DNA of 10,139 nucleotides from Lentisphaeria bacterium (GCA_017623265.1 JAGAPM010000081.1:1-10139); one strand, 5' to 3'; numbered from the stretch's first letter, positions 1-7,359 are shown. Notes: generated from the letters alone by a model not told the origin. Translations and numbers: made by a program.

Positions 1-159
1 GTCCTTTCCGGCGGTATGCTGCCCAAGATCCGCGGTTGTGTGGAAGCTCTGGAAAAAGGTGTGTCCCAGGTACACATGATCGATGGCAGACTGCCTCACT
101 CCCTGTTGCTGGAAATCTTTACCGCCCACGGTGTGGGAACGCAGATCCTTAAAGGATAA
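1..159 (+). CDS. argB: Acetylglutamate kinase, C-terminal end (partial)
   Basis: Only the last 52 codons lie in the window, open from base 1 in frame 1 and ending at TAA 157-159. The product phosphorylates N-acetyl-L-glutamate, the second step of arginine/ornithine biosynthesis, in the cytoplasm. The visible part matches the conserved ArgB C-terminus of the amino-acid kinase fold: GGMLPK, then a Gly-Val strand leading to VHMIDGRLPHSLLLEIFT, and a terminal GVGTQI. In the family the GGM..K segment and the DGR..H..L.E.FT segment are near-invariant and help shape the nucleotide and substrate site. The exporter gene starts 32 bases downstream with no terminator between them, so read-through is likely. 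The upstream part and start are outside the window. Confidence 0.93.
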   Translation, partial: VLSGGMLPKIRGCVEALEKGVSQVHMIDGRLPHSLLLEIFTAHGVGTQILKG

Positions 160-191
160 CCCAATATTAACAACTGTATGAAGGGAATACT

Positions 192-2264
192 ATGAGCCGG
201 GTCTCGGAAAACGAAAGAGAATTCAAACGCGTCAGTTACTGGCGTTTAGTCAAATATACAAAACCGTATTGGAAGCGGTTGGCGATCGGGATCTTTTTCG
301 GTCTGGTGATCGGTGGCTCTCTGTTCAGTTCCTTCCTGATCATTCCCAAACTGCTGATGGTGGTTGATGCACCCGATTCCGGCGAGCTGGTGAAATATGA
401 ACAGACGGCGGAAAAAGTAGTCGAGACCATTGCTGCGAATCCGGATCTGACGCCGGAGCAGAAGAAAAAAGCAGTTGCGGAGGCGTTGATTCCGGAAACC
501 CGGAAGAGCAGTGACCCAAAGCTGATGGAAACATTGGAGTCTCTGCAGTCCTTTGCGGAAAAATGCAATCTGCCACTGACTGTAAATCTGGAAACGCAGG
601 CTGTTACTCTGACCTGGCCGGAAGAATATTCCTTCCAGATCACGGATCCCGCAACGGGCAGAATCGCATGGCAGTTCTTTTCAATCTATGTGTTTGGTTT
701 TGTGTTTCTTTGGGCGCTCAAGGCACTTGCCACATATATCAATCATTATTGCACCCGCTGGGTCGGTGCCCGTGTTATCATGGATATGCGGAATGAAGTT
801 TACCTGGCGCTGCTCCGGCAGAGCATGTCTTTCTACGGAAGACAGGATATCGGGCATCTGATCAGCCGCTGTACGAATGACACGGCGGCGATCGATTCTT
901 CCGTCTCTGATGTGATTGCTGACATTACACGTTGTCCGTTGGAGATCATTGCGTGTGCCGCCGCTCTTGTTTATGCGGGGATGCAGATGGATAATTTCGG
1001 TGTCCTGATCTGCCTGATTATCGGATTCCCCCTGTGTATCGTTCCGATCCTGATCATTTCCCGTATCATCCGGAAGACGTACAAAAATGCTTTTGCCAAT
1101 ATTGCAGAAGTCCTTTCCCGTATGCATGAAACGTTTACCGGGATCCTGATCATCAAAGCAAGCAACACGGAAGAGAAAGAGTTTGCCCGGTTCCAGAAGG
1201 CAAACAAGACTTATTTCCGGAACCAGATCCGTGCCCTGCGTGCCCAGCTGTTGATGTCTCCTCTTATGGAACTGGTGGCGGTTTCTGCCACGCTGGTTTT
1301 TCTGATCTTTGCTTACAAAAACGGGATCACGATCACGGAAATGGCAATGCTGCTTGCTCCGGCGGTGATGGCGTATAAACCCATCAAGGATCTGGCGCGG
1401 ATCGTCAGTCATATCCAGCGCAGTATGGCGGCAGCGGACCGTTATTTTGACCTGGTCGATCAGCACACGGAAATGAAAGAGATCGAAAATCCGGTCGAAC
1501 TCAAGGGCTTTGAGAATGAGATCAAATTTGACAATGTCCGTTTCGCTTATGAGCCGGGACATTGGATCCTGAATGGCATGGATCTGACAATCAAGAAAGG
1601 TCAGATGGTTGCCGTGGTTGGTGAGACCGGTTCCGGTAAGAGTACGATCGGCAACCTGATTGCCCGTTTCTATGATCCGGCGGAAGGTTCGGTAACGGTC
1701 GATGGTATTCCGGTGAGAGATCTTTCCATCAAATCGCTCCGCAAGCACATCGGAATCGTGACGCAGGATCCGATCCTGTTCAACGAGACCATTGCCGATA
1801 ACATCGCCTACGGTGCTGAAAATGTGACCCGCGAGCAGATCATTGAGGCGGCAAAACAGGCAAACGCCCATGAGTTTATCATGTCCGGAACGCACCCGCA
1901 GAATTACGATGAAGAAGTCGGGGAAAAAGGCTGCAAACTTTCCGGCGGTGAAAAACAGCGGATCGCCATTGCCCGTGCTATTCTGAAAAACCCGCCGATC
2001 CTGATCCTGGATGAGGCTACCAGCGCATTGGATACAGTCACGGAAAAACTGGTACAGGATGCCCTGAACCGGGTCATGACCAATCGTACAGTCTTTGCTA
2101 TTGCGCACCGCCTCTCCACGATCCGGAATGCGGATAAGATCATTGTCCTGGAAAAAGGCAGGATCGTGGAATCCGGAACGCATGAAGAACTGCTTGCCTT
2201 GAACGGAAAATACAAGAAACTGCACGATACCCAGTTCGCTCTGGACGGTGTTGCCAATGAGTGA
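192..2264 (+). CDS. MsbA-type ABC exporter (fused membrane and ATPase half-transporter)
   Basis: 690-residue inner-membrane ABC exporter half-transporter, expected to work as a homodimer that moves a lipid or other hydrophobic substrate outward using ATP. TM1 is about residues 29-57, TM2 about 161-185, and further helices run to about 410. The ATPase domain begins near 445. Visible ATPase motifs are Walker A GETGSGKS (477-484), Q-loop Q525, signature LSGGEKQR (583-590), Walker B ILILDEATSAL (603-613, catalytic E608) and H-loop H639. All are intact. It is about 100 residues longer than MsbA because of a hydrophilic insert between TM1 and TM2 (about 60-158). The ATG at 192 is preceded by a GAAGGGAA ribosome site. 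A lipid A flippase (MsbA) role is plausible in an organism with lpxA, but peptide or drug export cannot be excluded, so no symbol is given. Confidence 0.9.
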   Translation: MSRVSENEREFKRVSYWRLVKYTKPYWKRLAIGIFFGLVIGGSLFSSFLIIPKLLMVVDAPDSGELVKYEQTAEKVVETIAANPDLTPEQKKKAVAEALIPETRKSSDPKLMETLESLQSFAEKCNLPLTVNLETQAVTLTWPEEYSFQITDPATGRIAWQFFSIYVFGFVFLWALKALATYINHYCTRWVGARVIMDMRNEVYLALLRQSMSFYGRQDIGHLISRCTNDTAAIDSSVSDVIADITRCPLEIIACAAALVYAGMQMDNFGVLICLIIGFPLCIVPILIISRIIRKTYKNAFANIAEVLSRMHETFTGILIIKASNTEEKEFARFQKANKTYFRNQIRALRAQLLMSPLMELVAVSATLVFLIFAYKNGITITEMAMLLAPAVMAYKPIKDLARIVSHIQRSMAAADRYFDLVDQHTEMKEIENPVELKGFENEIKFDNVRFAYEPGHWILNGMDLTIKKGQMVAVVGETGSGKSTIGNLIARFYDPAEGSVTVDGIPVRDLSIKSLRKHIGIVTQDPILFNETIADNIAYGAENVTREQIIEAAKQANAHEFIMSGTHPQNYDEEVGEKGCKLSGGEKQRIAIARAILKNPPILILDEATSALDTVTEKLVQDALNRVMTNRTVFAIAHRLSTIRNADKIIVLEKGRIVESGTHEELLALNGKYKKLHDTQFALDGVANE

Positions 2265-3450
2265 AGCTCTTGCGGTCCTGAAGCAGGGACGGGAAAAATC
2301 GGTCCTGCGCGGTCATCCGTGGATCTTTTCCGGTGCTTTGAAAAAACTTTCCGGAAAGACCGGTGATACTGTCCGGGTGGTGGATTCGGAAGGAAATTTT
2401 CTGGCGTGGGGCGCCTGTTCGCCTGATTCTGCGATCCCGGTGAAGATCTGGTCCTTCGGCAACGAATCGGAAAAGATCGATTCCGCTTTTTTTGAACGGA
2501 AACTGGCACAGGCGTTTCAGTACCGGAAGGCTGTCTTCAACGGTTCTCTTCCGGACGCATACCGTCTGGTCAATGCCGAATCCGATGGCTTGCCGGGGCT
2601 GGTGGCGGATATTTACAATGATTGCTGTGTCTGTCAGATCACCGGTGCCGGAATGGACCGGTTCCGGGATGTGATCGCACAACAACTGCTTCGGTATGCA
2701 CCCCGTTCTGTTTATGAACGGTCGGATGTGGAGAGTCGTCTCCGGGATGGACTTTCTTTCCGCACCGGTTTGCTTGCCGGAACGGAACCGCCGGAATTTT
2801 TCCGGTTCTCCGAGAATAACATCTGCTTTTTTGCCGATCCCCGCAACGGTCACAAAACCGGATTTTATCTGGATCAGCGGATCAGCCGGAAAACGGTGAT
2901 GGAAGCCGCTGCCGGAGCGGAAGATGCCCTCAACTGTTTCTCTTATACCGGCGGATTCGGACTCGCTGCTCTTGCCGGCGGTGCGAAACGGGTGTTGAAT
3001 ATTGATGCCAGCGCAGATGCCCTCGCATTGGCACGGAAAAACGCAGAAGCAAACGGCTTTACGGAAGAACAATTCGGCACGCAGGTTGCGGATGTATTTC
3101 AGTTCCTCCGCAAGTGTCGGGATTCACGCCGGACCTTTGACCTGATCGTATTGGATCCCCCGAAGTTCGCCGATACTGCTGCCCAGCGGGAAAAAGCTGC
3201 CCGGGGATACAAAGATATCAATCTGCTCGCCATGAAACTGCTCCGTCCGGGCGGAAAACTTTTCACTTTTTCCTGTTCCGGCGCCATGGATGGCGATCTT
3301 TTCACCAAGGTGGTGGATTCTGCTGCAGCCGATGCAAAATGCGATTTCCGGATCTTTGCTCGTATGGCACAGGGTCCCGATCATCCGGTCGCTGCTGCTT
3401 TCCCTGAAGGTTTCTACCTGAAAGGAATCGCCGGAGTCAGAATATCATAA
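2257..3450 (+). CDS. RlmI-like 23S rRNA (cytosine-C5) methyltransferase
   Basis: 397-residue SAM-dependent methyltransferase of the RlmI/YccW type, which methylates a cytosine at C5 in 23S rRNA. An N-terminal PUA-like RNA-binding domain (about 1-75, with RGHPWIFSGAL) is followed by a linker domain with the family hallmark GHKTGFYLDQR (198-208). The Rossmann methyltransferase then shows motif I NCFSYTGGFG (about 226-235), an acidic SAM-ribose strand (LNIDAS), motif IV LDPPKF (299-304) and FSCSG with the likely catalytic cysteine C340. The length fits RlmI (about 396). I chose ATG 2257 over in-frame GTG 2248: it gives the usual N-terminus and overlaps the exporter stop (2262-2264) by 8 bases, typical of translational coupling. 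A weak GGACGGTG lies just upstream. The exact target base (C1962 in E. coli RlmI) is inferred from family membership. Confidence 0.88.
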   Translation: MSEALAVLKQGREKSVLRGHPWIFSGALKKLSGKTGDTVRVVDSEGNFLAWGACSPDSAIPVKIWSFGNESEKIDSAFFERKLAQAFQYRKAVFNGSLPDAYRLVNAESDGLPGLVADIYNDCCVCQITGAGMDRFRDVIAQQLLRYAPRSVYERSDVESRLRDGLSFRTGLLAGTEPPEFFRFSENNICFFADPRNGHKTGFYLDQRISRKTVMEAAAGAEDALNCFSYTGGFGLAALAGGAKRVLNIDASADALALARKNAEANGFTEEQFGTQVADVFQFLRKCRDSRRTFDLIVLDPPKFADTAAQREKAARGYKDINLLAMKLLRPGGKLFTFSCSGAMDGDLFTKVVDSAAADAKCDFRIFARMAQGPDHPVAAAFPEGFYLKGIAGVRIS

Positions 3451-3463
3451 TTTTTTTTCTTGT

Positions 3464-3492
3464 TCCACTTGAAAAGTGGACTTTGAAAAAGT
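3464..3492. promoter_or_regulatory. Tandem palindromes, candidate double operator
   Basis: TCCACTT-GAA-AAGTGGA (3464-3480) is a perfect 7-3-7 inverted repeat. It is followed immediately by a sister palindrome ACTTT-GAA-AAAGT (3480-3492). Both share the core ACT(T)T-GAA-AA(A)GT, with centres 14 bp apart. They cover the -35 element and spacer of the promoter at 3469-3497, where a repressor would block RNA polymerase. No T-tract follows on either strand, so this is not an intrinsic terminator. The operator role is inferred from position and symmetry; no regulator gene is adjacent. Confidence 0.5.
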
Positions 3493-3497
3493 ATTTT
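3469..3497 (+). promoter_or_regulatory. Sigma70-type promoter for the glycosidase-kinase-GMP synthase unit
   Basis: TTGAAA (-35, 3469-3474), a 17-base spacer and TATTTT (-10, 3492-3497) lie 34 bases upstream of the ATG at 3531. A T8 run upstream (3451-3458) could act as an UP-like element. The -35 matches the other two candidate promoters of the window, which also use TTGAAA. Expected transcription start is near 3504. Confidence 0.6.
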
Positions 3498-3530
3498 AAA
3501 CAGCATCATAACCGGAAGGAGATCCTGACC

Positions 3531-4751
3531 ATGAGAAAACTGATCCTGACTTTGCTGTTCGCCCTGACTCTTTCCACCGCTGTCACTGCTGCTCCGAAAG
3601 ATTTTCCAACGGACTTCCCTGAAGTTTTCAAAAAGTTGAAAATGGAGGAGGTCGACAGCAAACAACTTGCTCCCGGTGTGACCTATTACCGCTATTATTT
3701 CGAGGATTTTACCCGTCAGACTGGTACTTTCTGTGATGTGAACTACGTTTTCCTCAAGCACAATCCGAACAAGGATATGAAGGCTGTTCTGGAAGAGATC
3801 CGTACCAAACTGAAGACAGAGAAGAACCTTACTTTTGATGCTGCCGCTGCCGAAAAGAAACTCAAAGTTCAAAAACTGGATTTCCTGCTCCCCGGTTCTC
3901 TCATGTGGCAGAAACCCATGGAAGATGCTGTGGCTGCCCTTAAAAATACAGGCGATGTTACACCGGTAATCGAATGCGACGGCGGTTATTATCTGATCGC
4001 TCTGACAAAAAAATATGAAAAAAATCCTCTCCCGGAACAGTGGAACAAAAAGTTTCCCATCTCACTTTATTTCGTGGTGGTCGATTGGGATAAGGCAAAC
4101 GTCAGTTTCAAACTGGCGGAAAGCGGTATGGTCCATCAGACTGTGGAAGATATGATCAAGAAGGACAAAAAGACGATTGCCGGAATCAACGGTGCCTATT
4201 TCCATTACAAACCATTTGCCGCACCTTACTATCCGCTCAAGATCAATGGGAAATATTATGAGCCGCCGAAAGGTTACGACAGCAAGCAGGGAATGATGTT
4301 CAACAATGGCTGTTTTCCCGTGATCGACCATCTGGACAATCTGGATAAGTATGACAACTGTATCATGGGCTACTACCTGATGAAAGGCGGTAAGATCAGT
4401 TTCAACAACGGCGGCAGCCACTGGCACGGGATCTTCAAAGGCAGCACACCCCATACCGCAGTCGGGCTCAACCGGAAAACGAAAAAAGTTGTCCTGCTGG
4501 TCAGCGATGGCAGATTCCCCAAACAGGCGCCCGGCCTCAACCTTTACAGCTCCTGTTATTTTCTCAAGATCATGGGCTGTGATGAAGCGTTGACCATTGA
4601 TGGCGGCGGCTCCTGCCAGATGCTCATCAAAAAAGGCAAGAAGCTGGAGCTGCAGAATTGTCCCAGCGATAACGGAAAATTCGATCAGAAAGGTGCCCGC
4701 CGTGTACACAGCTGTATCTATCTGATCAAAGGCGGAAAAAAAGATAAATAA
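3531..4751 (+). CDS. Exported phosphodiester glycosidase (NAGPA-family domain) with parvulin-like insert
   Basis: 406 residues. The Sec signal peptide is 1-20 (MRKLILTLLFALTLSTAVTA, likely cut before APKD), so the protein acts in the periplasm or outside. ATG 3531 was chosen because it gives this signal peptide and has GGAAGGAG at 3514-3521; an upstream TTG at 3483 lacks both. Residues about 180-400 match the phosphodiester glycosidase (NAGPA) domain: VVVDWD (182-187), INGAYF (219-224), HTAVGLN followed by SDGR (308-328), DGGGSCQM (357-364), PSDNG and a terminal RRVHS strand. Family members cleave sugar-phosphate diester bonds; the substrate here is unknown. Residues about 68-165 look like a degenerate PPIC/parvulin fold inserted after a GVTYYRYY strand, with tyrosines where parvulins have their two histidines. 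The galactokinase-like gene begins 30 bases downstream. Confidence 0.82.
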   Translation: MRKLILTLLFALTLSTAVTAAPKDFPTDFPEVFKKLKMEEVDSKQLAPGVTYYRYYFEDFTRQTGTFCDVNYVFLKHNPNKDMKAVLEEIRTKLKTEKNLTFDAAAAEKKLKVQKLDFLLPGSLMWQKPMEDAVAALKNTGDVTPVIECDGGYYLIALTKKYEKNPLPEQWNKKFPISLYFVVVDWDKANVSFKLAESGMVHQTVEDMIKKDKKTIAGINGAYFHYKPFAAPYYPLKINGKYYEPPKGYDSKQGMMFNNGCFPVIDHLDNLDKYDNCIMGYYLMKGGKISFNNGGSHWHGIFKGSTPHTAVGLNRKTKKVVLLVSDGRFPKQAPGLNLYSSCYFLKIMGCDEALTIDGGGSCQMLIKKGKKLELQNCPSDNGKFDQKGARRVHSCIYLIKGGKKDK

Positions 4752-4781
4752 CATACGATAAAACAGAAGGAAATCGAAAAC

Positions 4782-5927
4782 ATGTCCAATGCCAATATCG
4801 AGGCGTTCAAAGCCCGTTTCGGTACACTCCCTGCCGTTTGTGCCATTGCTCCCGGAAGACTGGAAGTCCTGGGAAATCATACCGACTATAACGAAGGATT
4901 TGTGCTGAGTACAGCTGTCGACCGCGCAACGACGGTCTCCATGTCTCCCGTGGAAGGAACGGTCTGCACCATCCACGAAAACGGCAAAGACTGCACGCTG
5001 GATCTGAACGACCTGAACACTTATGTGAAAGGCGATTGGCGGAACTATCTCAAAGGTCTGATCCTGGAATTGCAGAAGCGTGGTGCCGTGATCGGCGCTT
5101 TCAATGCGGAACTTTCCAGCACCGTTCCCCTGTCTGCCGGGATGAGCAGCAGTGCCGCTCTGGAAATGGCATTCGGTTTCGCTCTGAAAACGATCTTCAA
5201 AATCGAACTTTCCCTGCCGGATTGGGCGCGTGCAGGGCAGGGCGTTGAAATCAATTTCATGGGCTTGAAATCCGGTCTGCTGGACCAGTTCAGCTCGCTC
5301 TACGGCAAGAAGGACTCCCTGATCCTCTGCGATTTCCGGTCCGTGGAAGTGCTGAAGACCGTTTCCATGCCTGCCGGTTGGAGTATGGTGGTCGCCAATA
5401 CGATGGTCAAGCACAATCTGGTGGAATCGGATTACAATTCACGCCGCCAGAGCTGTGAAAATGCGTTGGCAGCCATCCAGAAGAAATATCCTGCCGTCAA
5501 AGCTCTGCGGGATGTGGATTCTGCCATGCTGGACAACTGTAAAGAGGATATGGACTTTACCGACTGGAAACGCGCGAAACATGTTGTCGGCGAAGATGAA
5601 CGGGTCATGCAGGGCGTGAAACTGCTGGAAGCCGGTGACATCCGGGCTTTCGGGGCGCTGCTCTTTGCCAGCCATGAAAGCAGCCGCGATATGTTTGAAA
5701 ACAGCTGTCCGGAACTGGATGCGCTGGTCGAGATCGCAAAAACGCTTCCCGGCTGCGCAGGTGCAAGACTTTCCGGCGGCGGTTTTGGCGGGATCAGCAT
5801 CCATCTGGTAGAATCGGATCAGGCGGAATTGTATTGCGAACGGCTGAAAACTGCATACAAGACCATGACCGGAAAAGTGGCGGAAACGCTGATCTGCGGG
5901 ATTGGCGATGGCGCAAGAGTGCTGTGA
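4782..5927 (+). CDS. galK: Galactokinase-family GHMP sugar kinase
   Basis: 381 residues, close to the usual GalK length, cytoplasmic. Galactokinase phosphorylates alpha-galactose at C1 with ATP in the Leloir pathway. The three GHMP motifs are present: the N-terminal sugar signature PGRLEVLGNHTDYNEG (24-39), the phosphate-binding loop LSAGMSSSAAL (117-127), and motif 3 ARLSGGGFGG (328-337). R26 and D168 (in LLDQ) correspond to the catalytic Arg/Asp pair. The odd point is N32 in GNHTDYN: classical galactokinases have Glu there (GEHTDYN), which contacts the sugar. Substrate specificity may therefore differ. AGAAGGAAA precedes the ATG. Spacing to the glycosidase gene (30 bases) and to the GMP synthase gene (42 bases) suggests one transcript. 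No galT, galE or mutarotase gene is nearby to support the pathway. The symbol is a family assignment. Confidence 0.82.
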   Translation: MSNANIEAFKARFGTLPAVCAIAPGRLEVLGNHTDYNEGFVLSTAVDRATTVSMSPVEGTVCTIHENGKDCTLDLNDLNTYVKGDWRNYLKGLILELQKRGAVIGAFNAELSSTVPLSAGMSSSAALEMAFGFALKTIFKIELSLPDWARAGQGVEINFMGLKSGLLDQFSSLYGKKDSLILCDFRSVEVLKTVSMPAGWSMVVANTMVKHNLVESDYNSRRQSCENALAAIQKKYPAVKALRDVDSAMLDNCKEDMDFTDWKRAKHVVGEDERVMQGVKLLEAGDIRAFGALLFASHESSRDMFENSCPELDALVEIAKTLPGCAGARLSGGGFGGISIHLVESDQAELYCERLKTAYKTMTGKVAETLICGIGDGARVL

Positions 5928-5969
5928 TTTCAGAAAAACATCTTAACTCATGAGGAGTATAATCGGAAG

Positions 5970-7274
5970 ATGAAAAGAACAAAAGAAACGATCGTTCTGA
6001 TCAACTGTGGATGTGCAGGTGTTCAGAAGTTCGCACGGGCAATCCGCTCCCATCACATCTACACTATGGTGATGCCCTACACAGTTACTGCGGAACGTGT
6101 TATGGAAGAAGCCCCCTCCGGCTTGATCTTTGTGGCTGATGCCGCATGTGAAAAGGTGGCGGAACAGTTGGCAAAATTCCAATCACTGGATATGCCGAAG
6201 ATCGCCGTTAATGCAGCAGCAGATATGCTCCCCGGCGTGAAGAAAGCAAATGCAAAAGATGATCTGGATGTTGCGGAAGTCTGCGATTTCTGTATGAAAG
6301 ATTGTGCTTGCACCGGTTCCTGGACCATGGAAAACTTCGTGGAAGAAGCGGTGGCAGATATCCGCGCTCAGGTCGGCGATCAGACGGTTGTTCTCGGCTT
6401 GAGCGGTGGTGTCGATTCCAGCGTGGTCGCTGCTCTGATCCACAAAGCGATCGGTGACCGCCTGACTTGCGTCTTTGTCAATCATGGCCTCCTCCGTAAA
6501 TATGAACCGGAAATGGTCCGCCAGATCTTTGAAGATACATTCAAAATGAAGCTGGTCTATGTGGATGCCACTGATCGCTTTCTGGATAAACTTGCAGGCG
6601 TGGAAGAACCCGAACGGAAACGCAAGATCATCGGTAAGGAATTTATCGATGTCTTTGCGGAAGCAGCTGCTGCCACAAATGCGCCGTTCCTCGGTCAGGG
6701 CACGATTTATCCCGATATTCTGGAAAGTATCCCGCTGGATGGCAATCCGGAAAGTGTGATCAAGAGCCATCACAACGTAGGCGGTCTTCCGGAAGATCTG
6801 AAGTTCCAGCTGGTGGAACCGGTGGAACGGCTTTTCAAGGATGAAGTCCGTGAAGTCGGTCGGATCCTCGGGCTGCCTTCCGTGATGCTGAATCGTCATC
6901 CGTTCCCCGGCCCCGGTCTGGGTGTCCGCCATGTGGGCGCCATCAAGCGCGAAACGCTCCGCATGCTGCAGGATGCAGATAACATCGTGACGGAAGAACT
7001 GCACAATTCCGGCTGGTATGCCAAGACCTGGCAGACCTTTGCGATTTTTGTGCCGGTCAAGTCTGTCGGTATGAAAGATGGCAAGCGGACCTATGAACAT
7101 GTGATCGCCATTCGTTCGATCAACTCGGTTGACGCAGTGACCGCCGATGTGGTGGAACTGCCCTGGGAACTGCTCTTCAAGATGTCCAACCGCATCGTGA
7201 AGGAAGTGGAAGGCGTGAACCGGGTGGTGTACGATATCACCGGTAAGCCCCCCGGAACGATCGAGTGGGAATAA
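5970..7274 (+). CDS. guaA: GMP synthase with intact ATP-pyrophosphatase part and vestigial glutaminase domain
   Basis: 434 residues against about 525 for bacterial GuaA, which converts XMP to GMP using ATP and ammonia taken from glutamine. The synthetase half is complete: PP-loop LSGGVDSS (144-151), KRKIIG, QGTIYPD, IKSHHNVGGLP, HPFPGPGLG, and the canonical PPGTIEWE C-terminus. The N-terminus (8-92) still follows the class I glutaminase start (IVLINCG.. matching ILILDFG.., then AEEIK-like and PSGLIF). It has lost the SGGP loop, carries N81 in AVNAAAD where GuaA has the nucleophile Cys (GVCYGMQ), and lacks the second half with the His and Glu. The linker has a cysteine cluster (C105, C108, C112, C114). 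It must use free ammonia or a separate glutaminase. AGGAG at 5952-5956 and CGGAAG just before the ATG are possible ribosome sites. Confidence 0.88.
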   Translation: MKRTKETIVLINCGCAGVQKFARAIRSHHIYTMVMPYTVTAERVMEEAPSGLIFVADAACEKVAEQLAKFQSLDMPKIAVNAAADMLPGVKKANAKDDLDVAEVCDFCMKDCACTGSWTMENFVEEAVADIRAQVGDQTVVLGLSGGVDSSVVAALIHKAIGDRLTCVFVNHGLLRKYEPEMVRQIFEDTFKMKLVYVDATDRFLDKLAGVEEPERKRKIIGKEFIDVFAEAAAATNAPFLGQGTIYPDILESIPLDGNPESVIKSHHNVGGLPEDLKFQLVEPVERLFKDEVREVGRILGLPSVMLNRHPFPGPGLGVRHVGAIKRETLRMLQDADNIVTEELHNSGWYAKTWQTFAIFVPVKSVGMKDGKRTYEHVIAIRSINSVDAVTADVVELPWELLFKMSNRIVKEVEGVNRVVYDITGKPPGTIEWE

Positions 7275-7289
7275 GCGGAAACGCTTTTC

Positions 7290-7322
7290 AAAGGTGCTTC
7301 GGAAACGGGGCACCTTTTTTTT
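7290..7322 (+). terminator. Rho-independent terminator after guaA
   Basis: Stem AAAGGTGC (7290-7297) pairs with GCACCTTT (7310-7317), with a 12-base loop and a T8 run (7315-7322), starting 15 bases after the guaA stop. It should end the transcript begun at the 3469-3497 promoter and isolates the next gene. Confidence 0.88.
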
Positions 7323-7327
7323 GTTTG

Positions 7328-7358
7328 ACGCTCCGTTTCCTGAAAACGAAAGGAGCGT
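7328..7358 (+). promoter_or_regulatory. Hairpin sequestering the ribosome binding site of the 7360 gene
   Basis: ACGCTCC (7328-7334) pairs perfectly with GGAGCGT (7352-7358). After a one-base bulge (G7335), TTTC (7336-7339) pairs with GAAA (7348-7351), leaving loop CTGAAAAC. The Shine-Dalgarno AGGAG (7351-7355) is fully inside the 11-bp stem and the ATG follows at 7360. As RNA this should hold translation down unless melted. The function as a thermometer, protein-bound switch or simple attenuation is inference. Confidence 0.6.
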
Positions 7359-7359
7359 T

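Noticed and set aside
681..2225. A 514-codon open frame antisense to the exporter gene
   Set aside because: The + strand frame has every ABC transporter motif in order; the antisense product shows no domain and is a codon-bias shadow.
2248..2256. GTG start three codons upstream for the RlmI-like gene
   Set aside because: It adds only three residues (MLP), and ATG 2257 gives a normal coupled overlap. It cannot be fully excluded.
3451..3480. T8 run plus hairpin after the RlmI-like gene as a terminator
   Set aside because: The T-tract comes before the hairpin on the + strand, and an A-tract follows it on the - strand, so neither orientation makes an intrinsic terminator; the palindrome fits an operator better.
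4062..5414. A 450-codon - strand frame spanning the glycosidase and kinase genes
   Set aside because: It crosses two genes with clear family motifs on the other strand and has no recognisable domain.
7325..7330. TTGACG as the -35 of a promoter for the 7360 gene
   Set aside because: No acceptable -10 hexamer lies 15-19 bases downstream before the ATG.
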